A stretch of DNA of 64,000 bases from UBA6197 sp047638075 (GCF_047638075.1 NZ_JBLJBV010000066.1:62001-126000); one strand, 5' to 3'. Shown: positions 24,325 through 35,096, counted from the first letter of the stretch. Program-made: numbers and translations. Notes: a model not told the origin generated them from the sequence alone.

Positions 24325-25839
24325 ATGTATTCTGTCCATGCCGAAGCCCCCTCACCGCCCTGCCCCGAGCCGTTCAATCTGGCCGGCCATGTGTTGGCCT
24401 GTGCGCCCGAGGCCGGCGCGCGCGCGGCGCTGAAGGTTTTGAACCCGGATGGCGGCGCCGAGGTCTGGGGCTATGACCGGCTGGAGGCCGCCGTGCGTGG
24501 CACCGCCACCGGCCTGTTGCGCGCGGGGCTGGCGCCCGGTGATCGGGTTTTGTTGCGGCTGGGCAATACGCCCGGGTTTCCGGTGGCGTTTTTGGGGGCG
24601 ATTGCAGCGGGGCTGATCCCGGTGCCGACCTCATCGCAGTTGACGCGAGCCGAGATCAGCCGGATGGCGGCGGGCCTTGACCCGGCACTGGTGATTGCGG
24701 GCGAGGGTATCGCGCTGCCCGATCACCCGGCGCCGGTGCTATCGGAGGCCGTCTTGCGCGGTTTTGAGGCGTTGCCGCCCGCCAATTACGTTTTGGGCGC
24801 GCCGGACCGGCTGGCCTATCTGGTATTCACCTCGGGCAGTTCAGGTCAGCCGCGTGCGGTGATGCATGCGCACCGCGCGATCTGGGCGCGCCGGATGATG
24901 ATCGACGGGTGGTATGGGCTGCGGGCCGACGACCGGCTGCTTCATGCAGGGGCCTTCAACTGGACCTATACGCTGGGCACCGGGCTGATGGACCCGTGGA
25001 GTGTTGGCGCCACCGCCCTGATCCCTGGCCCCGGTGTCACGTCGCTGCAACTGCCCGCGCTGCTGTGCGCGCATGAGGCGACGATTTTTGCCGCCGCCCC
25101 CGGCGTCTTTCGGCAGATGCTGCGGACGCCGGGCGCCTTGACCCTGCCGGATTTACGTCACGGATTGTCGGCGGGCGAGGCCTTGCCGGGTTCGGTCAGG
25201 AAGGGGTGGAATACGGCCACCGGCACGATGATTTATGAGGCGCTGGGGATGTCGGAATGTTCGACCTTCATTTCGGGTAGTCCTGCCCGCCCGGCACCAG
25301 ATGGCAGTGCCGGTTACCCGCAGCCGGGCCGCCGGATTGCGGTGTTGGACGCTGCCGGTCAGCCGGTGGCGCGGGGCACGTCGGGGGTGCTGGCGGTTCA
25401 TCGCAGCGATCCGGGGTTGTTTCTGGGCTATTGGCGCGCAGATCGGGAGACCGCCGCGCGCTTTGCCGGTGAGTGGTTCATCACTGGCGACATGGTTTCC
25501 ATGGCCCCTGATGGCGCAATCACCTACCTTGGCCGCGATGATGACATGATGAACGCAGGCGGCTACCGCGTCTCGCCGCTGGAGGTCGAGGCGGCGCTGG
25601 CCCTGCACGAACAGGCGGGCGAAGTCGCGGCGGTGGAATTGCGCGTGAAGGCCGACACCAGCGTAATTGCTGCGTTCTATACGGGTTCCGCCACACCCGA
25701 GGCCTTGGCTGCCCACGCCAAGGGTTGCCTTGCGCGCTATAAACAGCCACGGATCTTTCGGCACATTGCTGTGATTCCGAAAAACGCCAACGGCAAGATC
25801 AACCGCCGCGCCCTGCGCGATCTGAAGGAAGCGCCATGA
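24325..25839 (+). CDS. AMP-dependent acyl-CoA synthetase/ligase
   Basis: The 504-residue ANL-superfamily enzyme activates a carboxylic acid with ATP to an acyl-AMP and then the CoA thioester. It shows the phosphate-binding loop FTSGSSGQPRAVMH (168-181), YEALGMSE, the hinge region DDMMNAGGYRVSPLEVE, and the catalytic lysine in NANGKINRRALRDL near the end. It resembles benzoate-CoA ligase-type enzymes, but the substrate is not decidable. The ATG follows AGGAAAGG. The next gene overlaps by four bases. Confidence 0.93.
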   Translation: MYSVHAEAPSPPCPEPFNLAGHVLACAPEAGARAALKVLNPDGGAEVWGYDRLEAAVRGTATGLLRAGLAPGDRVLLRLGNTPGFPVAFLGAIAAGLIPVPTSSQLTRAEISRMAAGLDPALVIAGEGIALPDHPAPVLSEAVLRGFEALPPANYVLGAPDRLAYLVFTSGSSGQPRAVMHAHRAIWARRMMIDGWYGLRADDRLLHAGAFNWTYTLGTGLMDPWSVGATALIPGPGVTSLQLPALLCAHEATIFAAAPGVFRQMLRTPGALTLPDLRHGLSAGEALPGSVRKGWNTATGTMIYEALGMSECSTFISGSPARPAPDGSAGYPQPGRRIAVLDAAGQPVARGTSGVLAVHRSDPGLFLGYWRADRETAARFAGEWFITGDMVSMAPDGAITYLGRDDDMMNAGGYRVSPLEVEAALALHEQAGEVAAVELRVKADTSVIAAFYTGSATPEALAAHAKGCLARYKQPRIFRHIAVIPKNANGKINRRALRDLKEAP

Positions 25840-26465
25840 CGCTGGAACTGTGGTTCGTGTTTTTGCTGGCCTCGGTCGCGCTGTCGCTGACGCCGGGGCC
25901 AAACGCGCTTTTGGCGTTGGATCATGGCGCGCGCTACGGGCGGGCGCGGGCGGGGTTCACGGTGCTGGGCTCGGTTCTGGCGATGATGACGATGGTGGGG
26001 GCAACGCTGGTGGGCCTTGGCGCGCTGATGTTGGCGTCCGAGGCTTTGTTCGGCGCGATCAAGTTGCTGGGCGCGGCCTATCTTGCCTGGCTGGGGGTAA
26101 TGCTGTGGCGCGCGCCGGGTTTTGCACCTGCCCCTCTTCCCGGCGAGGCGCGCCGCCTGATTTCACGCAAGCGGGCATTTAGCCAAGGCGCGCTGGTGAT
26201 GCTGTCTAACCCGAAAACCATCCTGTTTTTCACCACGTTCCTGCCGCAGTTTTTGACCCCTGGCGCGCCGCTCTTGCCGCAGTTTGCGGTGCTTGCGCTG
26301 ACGCTGGGCATGGTGGAATTGCTGGTCGAGCAGTTTCTGGCCTCGGCGGCGGGTCGCTTTGCCCCTTGGCTTGGCCGCAATGGCCGCATGTTCAACCGTG
26401 TCACCGGATTGGCCTTTGTTGCCATTGCCGCAATGGTGGCCCTGTCGTCGAAAGGTAACGCATGA
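25836..26465 (+). CDS. LysE/RhtB family exporter
   Basis: This 209-residue inner-membrane exporter of the LysE/RhtB family, with about five or six helices, opens with LSLTPGPNALLALDHGARYG, the family's N-terminal signature. Members export amino acids or derivatives. It overlaps both neighbours by four bases and is translated with the ligase cassette. Confidence 0.93.
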   Translation: MTLELWFVFLLASVALSLTPGPNALLALDHGARYGRARAGFTVLGSVLAMMTMVGATLVGLGALMLASEALFGAIKLLGAAYLAWLGVMLWRAPGFAPAPLPGEARRLISRKRAFSQGALVMLSNPKTILFFTTFLPQFLTPGAPLLPQFAVLALTLGMVELLVEQFLASAAGRFAPWLGRNGRMFNRVTGLAFVAIAAMVALSSKGNA

Positions 26466-27100
26466 TCTCGCTTGATATATTCGCTGATCCGGTCTGCCCG
26501 TGGTGCCTGATCGGCAAGGCGCGACTGGATCGGGCGTTGGAGGCGCGGCCCGACCATCCGTTCGTGATTGCCTGGCATCCGTTTCAGCTAAACCCCGACA
26601 TGCCTGCCGAGGGGGTGGAGCGCGGCACCTATCTGGAGGCCAAGTTCGGCAGCCGCAATGCGGTAGTCGATCTGCACAAACCAATTATTGAGGCCGCCGA
26701 CGCCTTGGGCCTGACGATTGATCTGGCCGCCATCACCCGCATTCCCAACACGCTTGATGCGCATCGGATGATCCATTGGGCCGGGCAAGAGGGGCGGCAA
26801 ACCGCGATGATCGCGGCCTTGATGCGCGCCTATTGGCGCGAGGGGCGCGATATTGGCGCGGTTGCGGTGCTGGCGGATCTGGGCGAAAACATCGGTATGG
26901 AGCGCGCACTGGTCACCCGTTTGCTGGCCTCTGACGCGGACCGCGATACGGTTCTGGCGCGCGACCGGCATGCCCGCGAACGTGGCCTGAATGCGGTGCC
27001 CAGTTTCATCATTGCCAACCAGCACGTCGTTTCGGGCGCACAACCGACCGAGCTGTGGCTGAACGTGATCGACGAATTGACAGGTCGCCCCGATGTTTAA
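26462..27100 (+). CDS. DsbA/FrnE-family thioredoxin-fold oxidoreductase
   Basis: This cytosolic DsbA-fold protein of the FrnE/HCCA-isomerase group has 212 residues. The active-site motif CPWC is at 12-15, and a helical insertion follows before the cis-Pro region AVPSFIIAN. There is no signal peptide. Members act as disulfide oxidoreductases or glutathione-linked isomerases. It overlaps the LysE gene by four bases and the efflux gene by eight. Confidence 0.92.
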   Translation: MISLDIFADPVCPWCLIGKARLDRALEARPDHPFVIAWHPFQLNPDMPAEGVERGTYLEAKFGSRNAVVDLHKPIIEAADALGLTIDLAAITRIPNTLDAHRMIHWAGQEGRQTAMIAALMRAYWREGRDIGAVAVLADLGENIGMERALVTRLLASDADRDTVLARDRHARERGLNAVPSFIIANQHVVSGAQPTELWLNVIDELTGRPDV

Positions 27101-28295
27101 GCCGCGGCGCCCGCTGGCGCTACCAGAGTTCACCGCCCTGCTGGCCGCGCTGTTCGCGACCGTTGCCTTTTCAATCGACGCGATGTTGCCCGCGCTGCCA
27201 CAGATTGCGGCGGAACTGACCCCGACAGATGTGAATCGCGCGCAGTTGGTGCTGACGTCATTTGTGCTGGGAATGGGATTGGGCACCTTTGTGACCGGCC
27301 CAATTTCGGATGCGATGGGGCGCAAATCCACGATCACCGGCGGGTTTGCAATCTATATCGCCGCAGCCATCTGGGCGGCCTACGCCCAAAGCCTTGAGGT
27401 GCTGCTGGTTGCACGGTTCGTGCAGGGCTTGGGCGCATCCGGGCCCAGAATCGTCGGGCTTGCGATGGTGCGCGATCTTTATGCAGGGCGCGAAATGGCG
27501 CGGGTCACGTCTTTTGTGATGATGATCTTCATCCTTGTTCCGGCGGTTGCCCCGTCAATCGGGCAGTTGATCATTGCGGTTGCGGGATGGCGTGGGATCT
27601 TTGGGGCGTTCATCGCGTTTTCACTGATCGGGTTATTGTGGATGAACCTGCGCCAGCCCGAAACACTGCCGGTCACGCACCGTCGCCCCCTATCGCCCGG
27701 GCCGCTGCGCGCCGCTGCGATCGAGGTCTTGGCCGACCGTGATGTGCGACTTTATATCGTGGTTCTGACGCTGGGGTTTGGGCAGATGTTTGCGCTTTTA
27801 TCCTCGGCGCAGCAGATCTTTGACATCAGCTATGGGCGCGGCGTCAGCTTTCCGCATTGGTTTGCGTTGATGGCGTTGCTTTCAGGCACGGGCACGCTGA
27901 TCAACGCGCGCTTCGTGATGCGGCTGGGGATGCGCAGGCTGGCCAAGGATGCCTATCTGATGCAGATCGTCGCCTCGTTTCTGGCGCTGACGTTGCTGAA
28001 ATTTGATCTGTTGCCCGAAGGCGCCCATTTTGCGGTGTTTTTTCTTTGGGCGGTTTCGGTGTTTTTCATGGCCGGGGTAACGTTTGGCAATCTGAATGCG
28101 CTCGCGATGCAGAAAATGGGCCATATCGCCGGTATGGCGGCCTCGGTCGTCTCGGCGCTGTCGACGGTGTTTGCGGTGGCCATTGCCGCGCCGGTCGGGT
28201 TGATGTTTGACGGCACGCCAATCCCCATCATGCTGGGCACGCTGATCTGTTCGGCGCTGGCCTGGGTGCTGATGCGGCGCACCGTCGAGCATTAG
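27093..28295 (+). CDS. Bcr/CflA-type multidrug efflux MFS transporter
   Basis: The 400-residue protein with twelve predicted helices belongs to the 12-spanner drug:H+ antiporter family. Motif A-like GPISDAMGRKSTI (about 69-81) and the N-terminal SIDAMLPALPQIA, typical of Bcr/CflA, are present. It is the last gene of the ligase-LysE-DsbA cassette; its stop overlaps the mfd stop by four bases (convergent). Confidence 0.93.
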   Translation: MFKPRRPLALPEFTALLAALFATVAFSIDAMLPALPQIAAELTPTDVNRAQLVLTSFVLGMGLGTFVTGPISDAMGRKSTITGGFAIYIAAAIWAAYAQSLEVLLVARFVQGLGASGPRIVGLAMVRDLYAGREMARVTSFVMMIFILVPAVAPSIGQLIIAVAGWRGIFGAFIAFSLIGLLWMNLRQPETLPVTHRRPLSPGPLRAAAIEVLADRDVRLYIVVLTLGFGQMFALLSSAQQIFDISYGRGVSFPHWFALMALLSGTGTLINARFVMRLGMRRLAKDAYLMQIVASFLALTLLKFDLLPEGAHFAVFFLWAVSVFFMAGVTFGNLNALAMQKMGHIAGMAASVVSALSTVFAVAIAAPVGLMFDGTPIPIMLGTLICSALAWVLMRRTVEH

Positions 28296-31200
28296 GCCTT
28301 TTTCCGGCCCTCGATGACCTTTTCAGCCAGATCGCGGGCGATGCCAAAGGCACCCTTGATCTTGTCCGCGTCCGTCGCCCAGTCGCGGCGCACCACGACC
28401 TTGTTGCCAGAGATTTTGGCCATGCCACGTTCTGCGGCCAGAAACTCGACCAGGCCTGCGGGGTTGGGGAACTTGTCCATGTGGAACTGCACCGTGGCGC
28501 CTTTCGGGCCGGCGTCCATCCGGGCAATCTGGGCGCGTTTGCACATGGCTTTGATCCGCACCACCAAAAGAAGCGTGTTCACCTCTTTCGGCAAGGGGCC
28601 GAAACGGTCGATCAATTCGGCGGCGAAGCCCTCCAGCTCGACCTTCGTGGTCAGCGATGAAAGGCGGCGGTAAAGCCCAAGGCGCACGTCCAGATCAGGC
28701 ACGAACGCCTCGGGGATCATCACCGGCACCCCCAGGTTGATCTGCGGTGCCCATTGGCCATCGCCCTCGGTTTCGGTCAACTGGCCTGACCTCAGCTTGG
28801 CAATCGTTTCTTCCAGCATCGCCTGATAAAGCTCGTATCCGACCTCTTTGATATGGCCCGATTGTTCCTCGCCCAAGAGGTTGCCGGCACCGCGCAGGTC
28901 AAGGTCCTGACTGGCCAGCGAAAAGCCCGCACCAAGGCTGTCAAGGCTGCCCAAAAGCCGCAACCGCTTGGTCGCCTGCGGGGTGAGCGGCATTCGCGGC
29001 TTTGTGGTCAGGTAGCAGTAGGCGCGCGTCTTGGCACGGCCGACCCGGCCCCGGATCTGGTAAAGCTGGCTTAGCCCGAACATATCGGCGCGGTGCACGA
29101 TCATCGTGTTGGCGGTGGGAATATCCAGCCCTGATTCCACAATGGTCGTGGCCAAAAGCACATCATATTTGCCGTCATAAAAGGCGTTCATCCGGTCATC
29201 CAGCTCGCCCGCTGCCATCTGGCCGTGGGCAATCACAAAGCTGACTTCGGGGACATGTTCGCGCAAGAACGCCTCAATCCCGGCAATGTCGGTGATTCTG
29301 GGGACAACGTAAAAGCTTTGGCCGCCGCGATAATGTTCGCGCAGCAGCGCCTCGCGGATGGTGACCGCGTCAAATTCCGAAACATAGGTGCGGATCGCCA
29401 ACCGGTCCACCGGCGGTGTGCCGATGATCGACAGATCCCGCACCCCCGTCAGCGACAGTTGCAGCGTGCGCGGAATCGGCGTTGCGGTCAGCGTCAGCAC
29501 ATGAATCTCGGATCGCATTTCCTTGAGCCGTTCTTTATGGGTCACGCCGAAATGCTGTTCCTCGTCGATCACCAGCAGGCCCAGCCTCGCGAATTTTACC
29601 CCCTTGGCCAGCACGGCATGGGTGCCGATGACGATATCGACCGTGCCTTCGGCCAGCCCTTCGCGCGTCGCGGCGGCATCCTTGGCCGTCACAAACCGCG
29701 ACAGCGGGCGGACGCTAATTGCAGTGCCGCGAAACCGTTCGCAAAATGACTTGTAATGCTGGCGCGCCAGCAATGTCGTAGGCGCGATCACCGCCACCTG
29801 CACCCCGGACTGCGCCGCGACAAAGGCCGCGCGCATCGCCACCTCGGTCTTGCCAAAGCCGACATCGCCCACCACCAGCCGGTCCATTGGCGTGCCCGAG
29901 GCCAAGTCCTCCACCACATCTGCGATTGCGGTCAGCTGATCATCGGTTTCTTGCCAGGGAAAACGGGCGGCAAAAGCCTCCCATTCATGGTGCGGCGCTT
30001 CCAGCATCGGGGCGGCACGCAGGTGGCGTTCGGCGGCGATCCGCATCAGCCGTTCGGCAATCTGGCGGATGCGTTCCTTCAGCTTGGCCTTTTTCGCCTG
30101 CCAGGCGCCGCCGCCCAGCTTGTCAAGCAAGCCCTCTTCATGGCCGTAGCGGCTAAGAAGTTCAATATTTTCAACCGGTAAGAACAGCCGGTCACCGCCC
30201 GCGTATTCGAGCAGCACGCAGTCATGCGGCGCACCCAGCGCGGTGATGCTTTCCAGCCCCTTGTAGCGCCCCACCCCATGATCGACATGCACCACCAGAT
30301 CGCCGGGCGACAGGCTTTGCGCCTCGGTCAGGAAATTCTCGGCCTTGCGTTTCTTCTTGGGCGTGCGGATCAGCCGGTCACCCAGCACGTCCTGCTCGGA
30401 AATTACCACCAGACCCGCGCCATCCCCGCCCGGAGCCTCAAACCCCTGATCCAGCGCCCAGACCGCAAGGCATAGCCCGCCCTTGCCGGGGCCAATGTCA
30501 CGCGCATCGCGGATCAGCCGGGCACCGGTCAGCCCTTCGTCCTCCAAAAGACCCTTCAGCCGTTCGCGCGCCCCCTCGGACCAAGATGCGATCACCACCT
30601 GCCCCACTTTGAAGCTGGCTTTGATGTGGTCCTTCAACGCCCCGAAAAGGCTGACATTTTCCAATTTTCGTTCGGGGGCAAAGTTGCGTCCCAAACGCCC
30701 GCCCGCATCCAGCGCGCCCGGCCCGGTTGGCTGCGCCAAAACCGACAGGTGGATGGTCCGGTGCGCCGCAAGGGCCGCATTCCAGCCTGCGTCGTCAAGG
30801 TAAAGCAGATCGGGGGCCGCGGGTTTATAGACGCTATCCACCCGATCACGGCGGCGCAACGCCTCCAACCGGGTGTCATACTGATCGGCAATGCCTTCCC
30901 AGCGGCTCAGGCGCTGCGGTTCCAACTGATCGTCCAGCATCACGGACGCGCCGGGCAAATAGTCGAATATCCCTTCAAGCCGTTCGTGGAAAAAGCCCAG
31001 CCAATGTTCCATTCCGGCGTGTTTTCGGCCGGCGCTGACGGCCTCATATAGCGGATCATCCGTGCCGCCGGCGCCAAACTCCACCCGGTAATTCTGCCGA
31101 AAGCGGGCAATCGCGGCGTCGTCCAGAATGACCTCGGACACCGGGGCCAGTTCCACCATGGTCAGCTTTTGCGTGGTGCGCTGCGTTACCGGGTCAAACC

Positions 31201-31756
31201 GGCGCGCGCCATCCAGCACATCACCGAACAGATCCAGCCGGATCGGGCCGCCCTCGCCGGGCGGAAAAATATCGATGATCCCACCCCGGACGGCGTAATC
31301 CCCCGGTTCGGACACGGTCGAGGCGGGCGAAAAGCCCATCCGCACCAAAAACCCGCGCAGCGCCGTCTCATCCACCTGCCCCCCCACCCGCGCGGCAAAG
31401 CTGGAGGCCGCCACCACGTCACGCGCCGGCACCTTTTGCATCGCCGCCGATAGCGTGGTCAGCAAAATGAACGGCCCCCGCACCCCCGCCGCCAGTGCGG
31501 CCAGCGTCGCCATCCGCGTCGCCGAGATGGCCGGGTTCGGGGAAACCCGATCGTAGGGCAGGCAATCCCATGCCGGAAAAGTCAATACCACGGCTTCGGG
31601 CGCAAAAAACGCAAGCGCGGTGCGCATCGCCTCCATCCGCCGGTCATCGCGCGCGACATGCACCACCGGTGCCCCGCGCGCCAATTCCCGCGCCAAAAGC
31701 CGCGCATCATAGCCCTCTGGGGCGCCTGACAACAGGATGTGATTTGTCTGTTTCAT
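28292..31756 (-). CDS. mfd: Transcription-repair coupling factor Mfd
   Basis: Mfd removes RNA polymerase stalled at DNA lesions and recruits UvrA. Its 1154 residues follow the family order: UvrB-homology module, RNAP-interacting CarD-like domain (LSPGDLVVHVDHGVGRYKGL), RecG-like SF2 helicase (DVGFGKTE P-loop, DEEQHFG box), and the C-terminal TRCF domain. I chose the ATG at 31756 (KQTNHILLSG); a TTG 36 bases upstream is less likely. The ribosome-binding site is weak. Confidence 0.97.
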   Translation of the reverse strand: MKQTNHILLSGAPEGYDARLLARELARGAPVVHVARDDRRMEAMRTALAFFAPEAVVLTFPAWDCLPYDRVSPNPAISATRMATLAALAAGVRGPFILLTTLSAAMQKVPARDVVAASSFAARVGGQVDETALRGFLVRMGFSPASTVSEPGDYAVRGGIIDIFPPGEGGPIRLDLFGDVLDGARRFDPVTQRTTQKLTMVELAPVSEVILDDAAIARFRQNYRVEFGAGGTDDPLYEAVSAGRKHAGMEHWLGFFHERLEGIFDYLPGASVMLDDQLEPQRLSRWEGIADQYDTRLEALRRRDRVDSVYKPAAPDLLYLDDAGWNAALAAHRTIHLSVLAQPTGPGALDAGGRLGRNFAPERKLENVSLFGALKDHIKASFKVGQVVIASWSEGARERLKGLLEDEGLTGARLIRDARDIGPGKGGLCLAVWALDQGFEAPGGDGAGLVVISEQDVLGDRLIRTPKKKRKAENFLTEAQSLSPGDLVVHVDHGVGRYKGLESITALGAPHDCVLLEYAGGDRLFLPVENIELLSRYGHEEGLLDKLGGGAWQAKKAKLKERIRQIAERLMRIAAERHLRAAPMLEAPHHEWEAFAARFPWQETDDQLTAIADVVEDLASGTPMDRLVVGDVGFGKTEVAMRAAFVAAQSGVQVAVIAPTTLLARQHYKSFCERFRGTAISVRPLSRFVTAKDAAATREGLAEGTVDIVIGTHAVLAKGVKFARLGLLVIDEEQHFGVTHKERLKEMRSEIHVLTLTATPIPRTLQLSLTGVRDLSIIGTPPVDRLAIRTYVSEFDAVTIREALLREHYRGGQSFYVVPRITDIAGIEAFLREHVPEVSFVIAHGQMAAGELDDRMNAFYDGKYDVLLATTIVESGLDIPTANTMIVHRADMFGLSQLYQIRGRVGRAKTRAYCYLTTKPRMPLTPQATKRLRLLGSLDSLGAGFSLASQDLDLRGAGNLLGEEQSGHIKEVGYELYQAMLEETIAKLRSGQLTETEGDGQWAPQINLGVPVMIPEAFVPDLDVRLGLYRRLSSLTTKVELEGFAAELIDRFGPLPKEVNTLLLVVRIKAMCKRAQIARMDAGPKGATVQFHMDKFPNPAGLVEFLAAERGMAKISGNKVVVRRDWATDADKIKGAFGIARDLAEKVIEGRKKA

Positions 31757-31880
31757 CGCGCTCTGAGGTATCGAGCCTGCGCCCGGTGTCAACCCCGCCC
31801 CTGCTTTCTTTCTGATCCAAACATCTTTGCAAGACCGGGCCGGAAATCAGCCAAGCCGGGCGCAAACGCGCCCCTTGCCC

Positions 31881-32417
31881 TTACCGCAATACCGACAGGT
31901 TGAGGTTTTGCCACATCCCCCAAAGCGCTGTCACCGTGATCGCCATCATTCCCAACAGTTGCACAAAGAACCGGTGCCGCGTCAGACGAAAGACGACAAG
32001 CTCGGCGGTGGCCGCGCCGCCCAACAGCAGCGCCTCAAGGCGCCGCGCGGTTGCCAGACTCATTGCCCCGACAATCGTCAGCGGAAAGACGATCAAAAAG
32101 ACCGCCTGCGCGAACTCTACCCAATAGAAAAAGCCCAAGATCGCCAGCGAACTCAGCACAAACCCCACTATCATCGCCAGCACCAGCCCGCTTTCGCGCC
32201 CGATGTAAAGAAGACGGATCACATTCAGCCGCACCATGACCACCAGATCATCCGCCGCCGTTCCGCCCTTTCTGCGCGCGCGCAGCACCATATCATAGGG
32301 CACGCCCAACACCCAATGCGCCGTTGATGACCAGGTCACCGCCAGCGCGATCCAATACCACAGGTTGGAAAACGACCGCATGTCGATCAGCGCAAGAATG
32401 GTCTGGGTCACGTTCAC
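31881..32417 (-). CDS. Conserved four-helix membrane protein
   Basis: The protein has 178 residues and about four hydrophobic helices, opening VNVTQTILALIDMRSFSNLW. Similar proteins in this family are, as I recall, labelled 'component of SufBCD complex', but nothing in the sequence or neighbourhood supports an iron-sulphur role. I place the start at the GTG at 32417, which has an AGGAG eight bases upstream. Function unknown. Confidence 0.8.
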   Translation of the reverse strand: MNVTQTILALIDMRSFSNLWYWIALAVTWSSTAHWVLGVPYDMVLRARRKGGTAADDLVVMVRLNVIRLLYIGRESGLVLAMIVGFVLSSLAILGFFYWVEFAQAVFLIVFPLTIVGAMSLATARRLEALLLGGAATAELVVFRLTRHRFFVQLLGMMAITVTALWGMWQNLNLSVLR

Positions 32418-32569
32418 GTCAGGCACTCCTGGAAATCTGACGCAAGCGTAGTGGATGTTCGGGCAAAGGAAAACCTCTTGCATTTGCGTCAGACGTGACA
32501 GCCTGCCCCCTTGAGAAAGGGCGTGATCCGTGGCACCCCTCGGCCAAGGTTTCCAGCGAAAGTTCAGCC

Positions 32570-33568
<999 letters not shown>

Positions 33569-33601
33569 TCGGCGCCGCGTCGCCTTTCACCACAAGTGGA
33601 A

Positions 33602-33630
33602 GTGACAACTGCGTATTTTTACCCTATAAC
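33602..33630 (+). promoter_or_regulatory. Sigma-70-like promoter of the SYLF lipoprotein gene
   Basis: GTGACA (33602-33607), a 17-base spacer, and TATAAC (33625-33630). A small hairpin CAGGCC/GGCCTG (33641-33659) follows in the leader before the ATG at 33680. Confidence 0.6.
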
Positions 33631-33679
33631 TTGTGTCCAACAGGCCGCATAAAGGCCTGATCACAGGCGGAGAGCAGTA

Positions 33680-34237
33680 ATGACCCAGATTTCCAGACGC
33701 AATCTTCTGGCTTTTGGCGGTGCGGGGCTTGGCCTTGCCGCTTGTGGCAATGGCATCGGCGGTGGCGGCGCCCCGCGGCTTGACGCGCGGGTGGACGCCA
33801 CGCGCGACTATCTGATTTCGCGCTATCCCGGCACGCAGGATCTGATGAGCAAATCGGTGGGCATTCTTTACATGCCGCTGATGACCGAGGCGACCTTTGG
33901 TTTTGGCGGCGCTTATGGCCGCGGCGCGCTCAGGATCAACGATGTGACGGTGGATTACTATTCGGCGGCTTCGGCCTCGGTCGGGTTTCAGATTGGCGCG
34001 CAGCAATACGCGCATGCGCTGTTTTTCATGACGCAAAAGTCGCTGGCGGATTTCCGCAGGGCGGATGGGTGGGAACTGGGCGCAGATGCGCGCTATGCCC
34101 TGCCCGACGGTGGCGGCGCTATTGGCACCGACACCACAACCACCCTTGCGCCGGTCATCGCACTGGTCTTTGGCCAGGCCGGGCTGATTGCCGGTGCCTC
34201 GCTTGCAGGAACGAAATACACGCGCATTCTGCCCTGA
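33680..34237 (+). CDS. SYLF/Ysc84-domain lipoprotein
   Basis: The 185-residue exported protein has a twin-arginine-like SRRNLLAFGG followed by a lipobox with LAAC (Cys21). The mature part matches the lipid-binding SYLF (Ysc84) domain: ALFFMTQKSL, DGWELG, TTTTLAPVIALVFGQAGLIAG, and a final KYTRI. Bacterial roles of the domain are poorly known. It has its own strong promoter-like sequence. Confidence 0.88.
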   Translation: MTQISRRNLLAFGGAGLGLAACGNGIGGGGAPRLDARVDATRDYLISRYPGTQDLMSKSVGILYMPLMTEATFGFGGAYGRGALRINDVTVDYYSAASASVGFQIGAQQYAHALFFMTQKSLADFRRADGWELGADARYALPDGGGAIGTDTTTTLAPVIALVFGQAGLIAGASLAGTKYTRILP

Positions 34238-34286
34238 TCCGATGGGCGCCCGGTGCTGATCGGGCGGCCTTTTGACGGGCGGCGGG

Positions 34287-34892
34287 TCAACTTCCCAGAA
34301 TAACGCGAACGTAGTTTGTCGTTTCGCGGTAGGGCGGGATGCCGCCGTGCTTTGCCACCGCTTCGGGCCCGGCATTATAGGCCGCCAACGCCAGGCGCCA
34401 ACTGCCGAACCGATCATACATCTGCCGTAGATAGCGCGCGCCACCGTCAAGGTTCTGGCGCGGATCACGCGGATCCACCCCCAACCGTGCCGCAGTTCCG
34501 GGCATCAACTGTGCCAACCCATGCGCGCCCTTGTGCGAGGTCGCGTTTGCGTTCCAACCTGATTCCTGCTGCACCAGCCGCAAGAACAGATCCTCGGGCA
34601 CGCCGTGTTTTCGGGCGGCGCTTCGGGCCATTGCCAAGTATTCGCCCTTGTAGCGCCCTGAATAGCCCGGCAGATTGGCGTTTTCAGGCGCGCTGAGCAG
34701 CCCTTTTGGCTGAAGCCGCGCCGAATTTGAATATTGCGCGTTCAGCCGGGTGTCCATCAGCTTGGTCTGGTTGCGAAACAAATTGGCCCGCGACTTGCTC
34801 GATGATCCCGAAAGCGACAGCCCCTCGGCCCCCGCATCCATCGGCACAAAACTGATTCCGGCCATGACAACAGCCACCAACACTCGACGCAT
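34287..34892 (-). CDS. Lytic transglycosylase (SLT domain)
   Basis: This periplasmic murein hydrolase cleaves the MurNAc-GlcNAc bond. Its 201 residues include a signal peptide (1 to about 22), a low-complexity linker, and a family-1 SLT domain with catalytic Glu110 in QQESGWN, GAHGLAQLMPGTA and AYNAGPEAV. It is divergent from ssb with a 204-base gap. Confidence 0.93.
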   Translation of the reverse strand: MRRVLVAVVMAGISFVPMDAGAEGLSLSGSSSKSRANLFRNQTKLMDTRLNAQYSNSARLQPKGLLSAPENANLPGYSGRYKGEYLAMARSAARKHGVPEDLFLRLVQQESGWNANATSHKGAHGLAQLMPGTAARLGVDPRDPRQNLDGGARYLRQMYDRFGSWRLALAAYNAGPEAVAKHGGIPPYRETTNYVRVILGS

Positions 34893-34940
34893 TCACGGTC
34901 CCTCAAACGAGCGGTTTTCAAACCCGCGCAGTTCTTTGAA

Positions 34941-34958
34941 CGAAACTAGCCTGTTTCG
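34941..34958. promoter_or_regulatory. Palindrome in the lytic transglycosylase/ssb gap
   Basis: CGAAAC-N6-GTTTCG, an inverted repeat in the divergent gap upstream of both genes. It does not match the Rhodobacter SOS box (GTTC-N7-GTTC). Confidence 0.3.
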
Positions 34959-35020
34959 CCGCAAAACGAAAGCCTTAGGCGCGCAGCACCTTGCGCATCG
35001 GCATTGGCGGGGCCCGCAGG

Positions 35021-35038
35021 CCCTTTTTTACCCTTTCT
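35021..35038 (+). terminator. Terminator-like hairpin upstream of ssb
   Basis: GGGCC-CGCA-GGCCC followed by a run of six T on the plus strand, about 60 bases before ssb. No plus-strand gene ends here, so it may belong to an attenuator or to a short leader RNA. Confidence 0.4.
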
Positions 35039-35096
35039 TACCCCCGCCCTGATGGGCTAACACAAGCCAACAATACGGATTCGAGTGGAGGATTTA

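Noticed and set aside
33587..34468. 293-codon minus-strand frame opposite the SYLF and lytic transglycosylase genes
   Set aside because: It crosses two well-supported genes and has no recognisable domain.
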